Shown here: positions 53,887 to 63,003 of the stretch, piece by piece
How the letters are laid out: every line of letters starts with the position of its first letter
Position numbering within the stretch: the first letter of the stretch is position 1
Assembly: GCF_033958435.1 (NCBI RefSeq)
Contig: NC_134138.1
Span: 271,227,798-271,291,797 of the forward strand
DNA: 64,000 nt
Reading direction: 5' to 3'
From: Carettochelys insculpta
Lineage: Eukaryota > Chordata > Testudines > Carettochelyidae
Made by a program: the position numbers and the translations under genes
The notes under the pieces: generated by a model
Databases searched by the model: none
Told to the model about the DNA's origin: nothing
The model's input: only the letters and a program-made list of their open reading frames with translations

Positions 53887-54001
53887 GTTCCCTATCTGAC
53901 TAACTTCTAGGGAATCCCTGTCTATGGAGCCTCGTGTAAGAGAAGTCTCCGTCCGATCCAGGTGCTCCCCCGCACCAATCGGCTTTCCCCCACCTCTTAG
54001 T

Positions 54002-54045
54002 TTAAAAACTGCTCTATGTCCTTTTTAATGTTTAATGCCAGCAGT
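54002..54045 (-). pseudogene. tail of CR1 ORF1, overlapping the ORF2 frame
   Basis: A frame different from ORF2 reads [13 protein letters not shown] then stop, just upstream of ORF2. It ends inside the open upstream part of the ORF2 frame. I infer it to be the last codons of ORF1 and that the two frames overlap or abut; the upstream remainder was lost by truncation. Confidence 0.45.
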
Positions 54046-54400
54046 CTGGATCCACCCCTCCCTGCCCCTGTCCTTCCCCTTCTGCCCATGCTCTGACCAT
54101 GTCCTGACTTCTCCCTGCCCCTCCTCCACCTTTCCCGCTTCCGCTTGCAGAAGCACCATGCCACTTGCAGGGGCTGTGAGGGACTCCCCTACTCCCCTGG
54201 AGTGGTGTGGCCCATGAGTAGAGTGAGCTAAGAAGCATCTGCTGTTTTCAGGCCATACCACTCTGGGGAATGGGGGAGGAACCACCCCTGTACTCATTGG
54301 AAGTGGCACTCACAGGGATTGCAATGTGGGGGTGGGGTGATTCTGAGGGGTGCATGTGGACCCCATGCACCACCCATGCATTGCCTATGATGTCAATTCA
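54046..54400. other. 355 bp GC-rich unique DNA
   Basis: Short overlapping frames on both strands without domains. Confidence 0.4.
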
Positions 54401-54480
54401 TCACTCTGTGCCTCAGTTTCCTCTTTTGTCCATCTGGTCTATTTAGACTGTAAACTGATTGGGGGCAATAACAAACAAAT
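54401..54480 (-). mobile_element. MIR-like SINE fragment
   Basis: CACTCTGTGCCTCAGTTTCC TC is the inverted MIR core, followed by CTGTAAACTGATTGGGGG. Confidence 0.6.
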
Positions 54481-54834
54481 TCCAAATTGAAATGAACTAT
54501 TTAATGCAAGCACAAGTCATGGGCCAGTTGGTTTTGGCATCATGCTGCTGTCTGTTTGTAGCACCAAGCTGTAAAATGGGCCAAGTTAATGTGAAGCTGT
54601 AGCTAGACTGGCGAGAAAAGTTCATGGAGCTTAAAAAAAAGACTTTGACAAACCTGGCTTGAAAGGAAACAGCAAATCACGTCTGCTTTAAGAGCCTGCA
54701 AACTGTGTTCTCACAGCTTTCAGATTCAGGTCAGATCTGGAGGGTATAAATGTACTGCCTTTCAGCACTTAAGGGACTAATTTAAAATCCTGACATTTTG
54801 GGTTAAAATTATATATATGTGGAGATACATATCT
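54481..54834. other. 354 bp, no gene
   Basis: No recognised feature. Confidence 0.4.
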
Positions 54835-55085
54835 TATAGAGCTAAAAGGGATGTTAGAAGGGCATTGAGTCCAATACCCCCTGCTTCTTTTCTTTTTGCC
54901 CCAGATCCCTAAATGGCCCCCTCAAGCACTGAGCTCATAATCCTGGGTTTAACAGGCTAATGCTCAATGCACTGAACTACTCCTCCCTCCACGAAAACTG
55001 CTACCCCAGAATAGCACCCTCAAAGACTGAGCTCACAAGCCTGGGTTTTACAGGCAAATTCTCAAACCCCTGAGCTATTCCTCCC
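54835..55085 (-). mobile_element. tRNA-derived SINE fragments, two adjacent heads
   Basis: On the minus strand GAGCTCAGT and AACCCAGGCTTGTGAGCTCA GT occur twice (near 54930-54975 and 55018-55078). Each comes with AATAGCTCAGGGGTTTGAGA-like or AGTAGTTCAGTGCATTGAGC-like A-box regions, as in the SINE at 36105. They look like tandem tRNA-like heads of that SINE family. Confidence 0.6.
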
Positions 55086-55089
55086 CACT

Positions 55090-55135
55090 ACAAAAAATAA
55101 AATAAAATAAAATAAAATGAAATAAAATAAAATTT
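55090..55135. repeat. (AAAAT)n microsatellite
   Basis: About nine AAAAT-like units with one G change. Confidence 0.9.
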
Positions 55136-55321
55136 ATTAGTTAAAAAACACTTGAATACATAAAATTATACAGCAGTGTCATTGATTTACCAGTAACGCT
55201 TCTCTTGCTGCCGCAGGCACTGCCTGTCTTACCTGTTCTTCACACCCCCCAGGTGTATTACCCACAATGCTCTGCATCAGATTTAGCATTAGTTGGACAC
55301 CTTTTAGGGGCCTTTCTATTT

Positions 55322-55560
55322 GGCCATGGCTAGACTAGTGCCCCCCCGCCCCTTTGAACTCTGCTTTTGACTGCACGTGGCTCCGTGCGGCTGCATGGGG
55401 GGTCCTTTTCAAAAGGACCCCACACATTTCGAAATCCCTGGCTGTAAGCGTGCGAATGCTCGTAAGGCGCTGAATATTCAGTTCAGCGCCTCGTTAATAT
55501 TCTTCGATTCGGCCATTAGCATGGCCATTTCAATGTTTTGGCCAAGTTGTGGCCACAGCC
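55322..55560. mobile_element. GTCTACAC-type MITE, 239 bp, TTT target duplication
   Basis: Left GGCCATGGCTAGACTAGTGC and right GCCAAGTTGTGGCCACAGCC are decayed ends. TTT flanks it (55319-55321 and 55561-55563). GCGCTGAATATTCAGTTCAG CGCC inside is a palindrome shared in form with the copy at 58913. Confidence 0.6.
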
Positions 55561-56283
55561 TTTGTCTATTACAGCACCCAGTGCAAACAGAGAAGCCCAA
55601 AGTTTTCAGAAAGGTTTAGGGAATCTGGATGTGAGTTTCAGAAAGTTAGAGCACCTTCCCTGCTGAAAATCAGGCCCCGTTAAGGTGTCTCACACTGGGC
55701 ACTCAAAACCCATCACTGCTTAATATTAATAATGCCGTAAGGGGTCCATATTCTGTTTCCCATATTCATGTTATTACCTATTTGGATGTGCCCCTAGATT
55801 TCAGAGGAGCTACTTGGGGAGTAAGATACTACTCAGGACTATCCCGAGTGGGGTGGAGCCCGGGCAACCCCCACCCCCCGGCAAGTGCCCCAAGTACAGG
55901 GCCCCAGGCACCCCTCTGGGCTGCAGCCCCACCCCTCCCCTACTCTATCCCCATCCTGCCCCCTTACTCGTCTCTAACAAGCCTGGCCAGGGATTACCCG
56001 GGGCAGAGCATGGTGGCTGTGGGCAGCAGCAGCCAGGGGTCTCCTCCCACATGGCACAGGCGGCAGCCTGCTCTGCTTCACCACATACACACAGAGCGCT
56101 CAGCCTCACTTCTCCACAGGCAGCTAAGAGCAGAGCCATGGAGAAGTGGGCTCAGGAGGCCGTGGCAGAGCAAGTGACTGCTGGAGCTGCATGGTGAGAG
56201 CCGTGCAGTGGAAAGGTGGCAAGAGGAGGCAACGTGCCTCTGCCTACCTTGCCCCAGGTAATCCTCCCGTTTCCCATCCATAG
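55561..56283. other. 723 bp, no supported gene
   Basis: GC-rich 55.85-56.2 kb gives frames on both strands without domains. Confidence 0.4.
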
Positions 56284-56994
56284 GGCTACGTCTACACGTG
56301 AAGCCTACATCGAAGTAGCTTATTTCGATGTGGCGACATCGAAATAGGCTATTTCGATGAATAACGTCTACACGTCCTCCAGGGCTGGTAACGTCGATGT
56401 TCAACATCGACGTCGCGCAGCACCACATCGAAATAGGCGCTGCGAGGGAACGTCTACACGCCACAGTAGCACACATCGAAATAAGGGTGCCAGGCACAGC
56501 TGCAGACAGGGTCACAGGGCGGACTCAACAGCCAGCCGCTCCCTTAAAGGGCCCCTCCCAGACACACTTGCACTAAACAGCACAAGATACACAGAGCCGA
56601 CAACGAGTTGCAGACCCTGTGCCTGCAGCATGAATCCCCCGCTGCAGCAGCAGCAGCCAGAAGCCCTGGGCTAAAGGCTGCTGCCCATGGTGACCATAGA
56701 GCCCCGCACGGGCTGGAGAGAGAGCATCTCTCAACCCCCCAGCTGATGGCTGCCATGGAGGACCCCACAATTTCGATGTTGCGGGACGCGGATTGTCTAC
56801 ACGGTCCCTACTTCGACGTTGAACGTCGAAGTAGGGCGCTATTCCGATCCCCTCATGAGGTTAGCGACTTCGACGTCTCGCCGCCTAACGTCGAAGTTAA
56901 CTTCGAAATAGCGCCCGACGCGTGTAGCCGCGACGGGTGCTATTTCGAAGTTAGTGCCGCTACTTCGAAGTAGCGTGCACGTGTAGACACAGCC
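56284..56994 (+). mobile_element. Harbinger MITE copy 3, 711 bp, TAG target duplication
   Basis: Ends GGCTACGTCTACACGTG and CACGTGTAGACACAGCC, flanked by TAG at 56281-56283 and 56995-56997. Its length is exactly that of copy 1 and the sequence is nearly the same throughout, including CAGCATGAATCCCCCGCTGC (copy 1 has CAGCATGGATCCCCAGCTGC). It is one of the best preserved elements in the window. Confidence 0.94.
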
Positions 56995-57712
56995 TAGGAG
57001 AGCTGGGTGGCGAGCAGGAGGCTTTGGTTCTATTGCAGTGGGGCAATCTCTCGTGACACATTAAAAACGTGTTGTTTTTTCAAAGCTCTTGGCCCTGAAT
57101 TCGTGAGAGGATGGGAGAATCTCAGCTTTCATTTAGCAACCACAAAAAAGAAAGCTCTTAACTCTCTCGGTTGAAGATGCAAGCTTGAAAGTGTGACCGT
57201 CCCAAAAACTCCAACAGCATCTGAAGGTAAAAAAAAAGACAGCTAATGATCTGTAATTAGATCGGATCCTTTTGGAGGCCTGACGGGAGATTGTTTAATG
57301 CTGGGGCTTGGCAGATGAGTGAAAGGATGGTCGAATTGGACTCATGAGTGATTTTGGAGTGCTGGGGATATTTAAAGAGTATGCACAGTCTGCAAACTAA
57401 GGAGGCAATATTTTCCCTCCTATAATACATCTGTTCCCACTTCCTTGCTTTACTACATCCTCCTATTCTTCCCTTGAACTCTCTAGTCTATTTCTGTCCA
57501 AAACTCTTCTTCTTCTTGCTCTGTTATTCCAGGTTTTATTTTTTCTTCTTTTTCCTGCAAACGTTTCAGATAAAAATAAAAAAAATCTCTGCAGAATCAG
57601 GGCAGAACTGCCCAGCATAAACCAGAAATAGCCTTTTTAATAATCTGAAATAAAAAAAAATGGTTATGTCCTTGTTTTCCTTGGCCAGGCAAACTACACA
57701 CCCAAACACAGA
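56995..57712. other. 718 bp, no gene; possible conserved noncoding DNA
   Basis: CTAATGATCTGTAATTAGAT near 57250 has homeodomain-type cores. No coding frame. Confidence 0.35.
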
Positions 57713-57907
57713 CAAGTATCAGAGGGGTAGCTGTGTTAGTCTCTATGTGCAAAAACAGTGAGAAGTCCTGAGGCAACTTATAAACTAACAGAGTTTTTGG
57801 ACAATAAGCTTTCATGCGTGAATCTGTTGAAGTGAATTTTTGCCCCCCAAAACTTATGCTCCAAACAGTCTATTAGTCTATACAGCGCGACAGGACTTGT
57901 TGTTTTT
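57713..57907. mobile_element. inverted tRNA-SINE dimer, 195 bp, diverged 13-bp target duplication
   Basis: The left half has the full head (AGTATCAGAGGGGTAGCTGT GTTAGTCTC), linker and body (GAAGTCCTGAGGCAACTTAT AAACTAACAG). The right half returns inverted (AGTCTATTAGTCTATACAGC GCGACAGGACTTGTTG) and ends at the linker's TTTTTA. The flanks ACCCAAACACAGA (57700-57712) and ACCCAAATAGAGA (57908-57920) agree at 11 of 13 bases. Confidence 0.8.
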
Positions 57908-58011
57908 ACCCAAATAGAGAATTGCTAATGTTATATGTAAAAGATCTCTTGCTTTTGCTCTTTCCGCATTTAGTTACTAGAAAGATCCCCATTTAGTGGC
58001 TCATATGAATA

Positions 58012-58593
58012 CAGTAGTCCCTTGAGCTATGCAAGGGTTGTGTTCCCATGCACCCCTGCATAACTCAGATTTCGCTTAATTCAGGGGGTGGCTTTTTCCC
58101 TCTGTGGAATGCATGGTCTGCAGTCAGGGAAGCAGCAGGAGCACCTGAAGTTCCTTTTGAAGGTAAGACCTGGGGTTGGGGGAGCAGCTGGGGAGGGTTC
58201 AGCCTGGCGGTGGGTTGGGACAGTAGGGGGAGCGGGGTGGCTAAGCCTGGTGCAGGTTAGGGCTGCAGGGGGGAGCGGTCAGCTGGGGACACATGGCCCT
58301 TTCAGGGGTTGAACTGGAGCCATAGGGCAGGGGAAATGAGCCAGAGCTAGGTGTAGCGGGGAGAGCTGGAGCCAGAGCTGGGTGCGGGGGGTGGTGAGCC
58401 AGAGCTGAAGCCAGGTGCTGGGGTGAACTGGGACCGGAGGGGTTTGAACCAGGACTGTGCGGAGGGGTTGAACCAGGGCCACGCAGGGCTGGGGGTGGGG
58501 GTTGAGCCATGGGAGCGGGATTTTGAGTTGCGCTTAACTCACGTTAATGCGAGCTGAGCACCACCCAGAATCACACATTTCAAGGGATTACCG
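58012..58593. mobile_element. Tigger-like mariner MITE, 582 bp, TA target
   Basis: Ends CAGTAGTCCCTTGAGCTATG and (inverted) CGGTAATCCCTTGAAATGTG, flanked by TA on both sides (58010-58011 and 58594-58595). The TA duplication and CAGTNGTCCCTT start suit the Tigger branch of mariner. The interior is G-rich degenerate repeats (GAGCCAGAGCTGGGTG-like) with no transposase. Confidence 0.8.
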
Positions 58594-58912
58594 TACACAG
58601 TTTTGTTTCTATGTGAACAGAGTTAATAAAGACGTTACATGCTGCAAGGGGCTTTGCTGAGCACCTCTACCCGTGCACCTCCTATCGGGATACATACTAA
58701 AATGACAACCTGTCAAGTCATCTGCTACCCAGGTTCCACAGGTTCTATTTAGCAGGGTTTTAAACATGTCCCTGTAATTGTGTTTGGGCCTGACTGAACC
58801 ACTCCTGGATCCCATAACACATTCCTCCCAGCTCCTCGCCACGAGCTTACTTGCCATGCACGAGTAGTACAGCTTTAAGATTGCTTTCATGGCTGGCACA
58901 ATGCCGCTCATG

Positions 58913-59221
58913 GGCCATGTCTACACTAGCCCCAAACTTCGAAATGGCCATGCAAATGGCCATTTCGAAGTTTACTAATGAAGCAGATGGGAAGTCCCAT
59001 GAGCAGATGGGAATAAGGGGACTTCGAAGTAGGCGGGATCCTTTCGAAAAGGAGCCCCATCAGGACGAGCCGCGCGGCGGCGAGGCGCGTCAATTTCGAA
59101 GTGCCGTGGCCACCCGCATGCTAATGAAGCGCTGAATATGTATTTCAGCACTTCGTTAGTAAACTTCGAAATGGCCATTTGCATGGCCATTTCGAAGTTT
59201 GGGGCTAGTGTAGACACGGCC
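58913..59221. mobile_element. fold-back MITE, 309 bp, ATG target duplication
   Basis: About 65 bp at each end are near-perfect inverted repeats. The left starts GGCCATGTCTACACTAGCCC and the right (inverted) starts GGCCGTGTCTACACTAGCCC; both continue through CTTCGAAATGGCCATGCAAA. ATG flanks it at 58910-58912 and 59222-59224. No gene inside. Confidence 0.9.
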
Positions 59222-60299
59222 ATGGTTTCACTGGGCAAGGAGAGGACTTGAGTGGGGAAATTGCTGCAGTTCAGGGGAACTGTTATGCTCTGGGCACAGT
59301 CAGTGCCAGGCAGCAGGTGTATTAACGCCTTGCCAGTGTTTTAATGAAAAGGAACTCTTTAAAAGAACCCAAGCACCATAGAAGTCAGTGAAACAATCAT
59401 CTCTCTCGCCACTTACTGCTTTGTATCTGTTTCTCATCCACTTTAGAGATTCCATGCAGGGCCTCTGGTTTGTTTCAGTCTTCTTTATTTCCCTCGGGGA
59501 AGTCTGAAACAATGCGGAATATGTTGCTTATTATTATACAACAAGATAAATTTGATAACAGAAGCCTTCAAAATGCTCTTCTGATCTGCCGTCGTGTGTG
59601 ATATGCTGCATGCCTTTTCCCTGTGTGTCTTTTCCGAGGGATCGGCTTTGATTAGGGTGAAGAAAGGGCTTGAGAGAAACTGCGGGATGATCAAAAGAAG
59701 GGTTGAATTTGGCCGCATGGTGCACCACTGATGAAGCATCCCCTCCTTCAGCAGAGCATGTGAAGGAAGAGTTTGGACCATTTTTCAGTGGCAGAAAGCA
59801 CTTTGATAGCCCAGCAATGACAAAAGAGCTTTGATTCAGCTCCCCCGCTTGGCGTCATTGGAGCCCTGTTGTAAATGAACCCTCCTCAGAGCCTCTGTGC
59901 AGGGCTGTCCTTAGCGAGATGCAGGCCCAGGAGACAGAGGTGCTAATCCACTGGGAGTACTCTTCCTGGCTCTGCCCTGGCCCTGCCTCTATGCCAGCCC
60001 TTCCCATAAGTCTCCAACTCTGCCATGCCTCTTCCCACCTTTGCTTCGCTCCACCCCACCTCCTCCTACTCTGCCCACTTCTTCCATGCCCAGTTCTGCC
60101 CCTCCCTCAAATTTGCTGCACCCTCATTCCTCTCCTCTCTCACAACACTGCAAAACATGCGATCTATGGCAGGCAGTGGGTACTTAAAGGGTTGGGGGAG
60201 GTGCTAATCAGCAGGGCCTGCCAGCAGGCAGGAAACTCCATGGGAATGGTGGTATTGGTAAGGGGCTGCCATTAGCTGCTTCAGCCCAGAGAGCATCAC
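59222..60299. other. 1.08 kb, no gene; possible conserved noncoding DNA
   Basis: 59560-59890 is repeat-free, with GGGATCGGCTTTGATTAGGG, GGGATGATCAAAAGAAGGGT and AGCTTTGATTCAGC. The CTTTGAT and TGATCAAA cores resemble TCF/LEF sites. This is only suggestive. Confidence 0.35.
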
Positions 60300-61330
60300 T
60301 TCTCACAGTCAGGCCCAACGGGTAGTGGTCAATGGCTCAATATCTGGATGGTGATTGGTCTAAAGCAGAGTGCCACAAGGCTTGGTTCTGGGGCCAGTGT
60401 TGTTCAACATCTTTATTAATGACCTGGACAAGGGACTGGATTACATCCTCAGCAAGTCTGCAGACGACACTAAGCTAGGGGGAGAAGTAGATATGTTGGA
60501 AGGTAGAGATAGGATCCAGAGGGACCTGAATAAATTGGAGGATTGGGCCAAAAGAAATCTGATGTGGTTCAACAAGTAGAAGTGTAGAGTCCTGCACTTG
60601 GGACAGAAGAATCCCAAGCATTGTTATAGGGTGGGGACTGACTGGCTAAGCAGCAGTACAGCGGAAAGGGACCTAGAGGTTATGGTGGATGAAAGGCTGG
60701 ATATGAGTAAACACTGTGCCCTTGTAGCCAAGAAGGCTAATGGCATATTAGGGTGCATTAGGAAGAGAATTGTGAGCAGATCTACAGAAATGGTTGTTCC
60801 CTTCTATTCGGCACTGGTGAGGCCACATCTGGAGCATTGTGTCCAGTTTTGGCCCCCCCCCCCAGTATAAAAAGGATGTGGATGTGCTGGAGTAGCTTCA
60901 GCAGAGGGCAACAAAAATGATAAAGGGGCTGGAGCACATGAGCTATGAGGAGAGGCTGAGGGATTTGGGCTTATTTAGTTTACAGAAGAGAAGACTGAGG
61001 GGTGATTAAATAGCAGCCTTCAGCTTCCTAAAGGGGAGCTCTAAAGAGGATGGAGGGAAACTGTTCTCAGTGGTGTCAGACAGCAGAACAAGGAGCAATG
61101 GTCTGGAGTTACAGTCGGAGAGGCGTAGGTTGGATATTAGGAAAAACTACTTCATTAGGAGGGTGGTGAAGCACTGGAATGCGTTGCCTAGAGAGGTGGT
61201 GGATTCTCCATCCCTGGAGGTTTTTATGTCCCAGCTTGACAAGGCCCATGACTTAGTAGGGGTTGATCCTGCTTGAAGCAGGGGGCTGGACTAGATGACC
61301 TCCTGAGGTCCCTTCCAGCCCTGTGATCCT
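60300..61330 (+). mobile_element. 5'-truncated CR1 LINE, about 1 kb
   Basis: It runs from just before motif B of the reverse transcriptase to the 3' end GAGGTCCCTTCCAGCCCTGT GATCCTATGA. All expected 3' blocks are present in order (GGGCTTATTTAGTTTACAGA AGAG; GGAGTTACAGTCGGAGAGG; TTGGATATTAGG). Confidence 0.92.
60367..61276 (+). pseudogene. CR1 reverse-transcriptase C-terminal half, broken
   Basis: Reads [20 protein letters not shown] (motif B) and [12 protein letters not shown], where FADD has become SADD. A TAG at 60577-60579 interrupts it after LMWFNK, and the frame then resumes with HLGQKNPKHCYRVG. A C10 run at about 60853-60862 shifts the frame. The protein block RRLDIRKNYFIRRVVKHWNA LP follows in another frame. 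The endonuclease is absent. Confidence 0.85.
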
Positions 61331-62823
61331 ATGACTATGCTGATTCACCCTACCCTAGGGATGACTCCGCCTTTATGCCATGCCAAGTCCACCACGACTT
61401 GAAGGGACAAACTGAAGCCACAGCCACCAATAGGCCATCTGTACTCTAGCAACATGGCAGATGCCTGTAAGCACTGCAGCACACAGCTGTGGTGAAAGGT
61501 TGGTTTACCAGGGCTGGCAGACAGGCGACAGATATCCTGTGCTCTACAGCTTAAACCGTTATATTTATTCAAAAAGGATACAGGCCCTTTACAGAGCAAC
61601 TTCAGAAGACACGATGGGCGCACAAGAGTTCACAATCAAATTTCAGGCGGAGTGCCGTGAAATTTCAGAGGTAATTCTGTGAATGAGAGTAAACAAGCGA
61701 GAGGCCTCATCCAAAGTCATCGGACAATTGACGTGGCTCACGCCTGATGGTAGAAGGGAAACTGGGCTGAGAGGGCACCGTAATAAGATCACCTGGTTAT
61801 TCATTTTTAATATGTGCAAGTCTAGATGGGTCCATTCATTTATTATAGTCCCTCTCCATCCTCCAACTATCCTGCCTTCTGAGATCAAACTGAGCGAGAG
61901 AATGCCACCTCCACTCTGGCATTCATAACTCCTCGCAGTAGCTCAAACAACACCCACATTCAGAGCGGCTAACGGGAAAGTTTTGTGTCTGAGCTATAGA
62001 ACAGGAGTATTGGCCCTGAGGCTGTAACTCCTAGGAACAAGGTCATGCTGGGCTATAAAGAGCATCCCTGTGTGCTGATAAATCAAATGAAATACTCAGA
62101 AAGGTTCTCTCCATCTGATGGAAAATAAGGTGGTAATTTCCATTAAGAAGCAGCAGTTCTGTAGTGAGGCTTCTATCGAAGTCAGTGAGTCCAGCAGTTA
62201 CACCCGGGGAGGAAAACCTGATCTTCAGCTGGTGCAAACCAGCAGAGCTCAGAGACATCCCATCCATAGGACAGTTTGGGGTAGCTGCTCCAGGCCCCAC
62301 ACTTTGTGGGGTGGGCTCCACCTCAACCAGCCTCTGGATAGGAAGCAGAACAATCTGTCTGGAAGATGTCAGCAGAGTGGAACAGTCTGCTAGGTCGCTC
62401 GACTACCTATGGCTCCCTCCACAATTGAAAGTGTGTGTGGGGGGAGGGGGCAGCTGCTGCTCCTCGCCCATGCCAGGCCCCCCGGTATGCTTCCAGCTCG
62501 TCTCTCCTGGGGGAGAGGGCTTTGAGGAAGCAGTGCAGTGAGGAGGGCCTGGGAGAGGGCACAAAGGGGTGGGGCCTGGGATGGGGGACAGGGTTGCTCC
62601 AGGCCCTATTTCCTCCTGGGGAAGGCCCCAGAACAGCTCCACGGAAATACAATGAAATCAGCAGGAGTTAGGCAACTAGAAGCTCCTGGAAGTCCCATCA
62701 GGTGCACAGCTGCATCTTTATACCTTTAACTATCGGGCGCTAGGTTAGTAGTGAAAATGGGACCTTTGAACTCTTTACCATTGATCAGCCTGCCTATATT
62801 GTGCCCCTCACTGTTGTGATTGA
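61331..62823. other. 1.5 kb, no supported gene; possible conserved noncoding DNA
   Basis: 61560-61900 is repeat-free with balanced composition (TTCAGGCGGAGTGCCGTGAA ATTTCAGAGG; CATCGGACAATTGACGTGGC). It reads like constrained sequence but no frame is convincing. 62.4-62.65 kb is GC-rich with chance frames. Confidence 0.35.
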
Positions 62824-63003
62824 AAATAAAGAATGAGGAGTCCTGCACCACCTTAAAGACAACAGATTTATTTGAGCCAAAGCTTTTGTTTCTGACAAAA
62901 TTATTTTTATTCACAAGAGCTTTGGCCCAAATTAGTCTTTTAGGTGCCACAGGACTTCTCATTGTTTTCGCACCTACAGACTAACACAGCTACCCTTCTG
63001 AGG
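62824..63003. mobile_element. inverted tRNA-SINE dimer, 180 bp, diverged 11-bp target duplication
   Basis: Here the complete copy is on the right, inverted, with its head at the outer edge (GACTAACACAGCTACCCTTC TGAGG). The left arm starts at the linker (AATAAAGAATGAGGAGTCCT GCACC) and lacks a head. The arms meet at AGCTTTTGTTTCTGAC ... TTCACAAGAGCTTTGG. The flanks GTTGTGATTGA (62813-62823) and GTTGTGCCTGA (63004-63014) agree at 9 of 11 bases. Confidence 0.8.

Larger units (their letters stand above)
50779..54045 (-). mobile_element. young CR1 LINE, about 3.27 kb, complete ORF2, missing most of ORF1
   Basis: The 3' end is at 50779-50818, four to five tandem copies of ACATAAGA (TCTTATGT on the element strand), the terminal repeat typical of CR1. 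The coding strand runs left. Sequence resembling the element continues to about 54045, where it meets unrelated GC-rich DNA. The copy is therefore truncated at its 5' end inside ORF1 and lacks the promoter. Confidence 0.93.
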
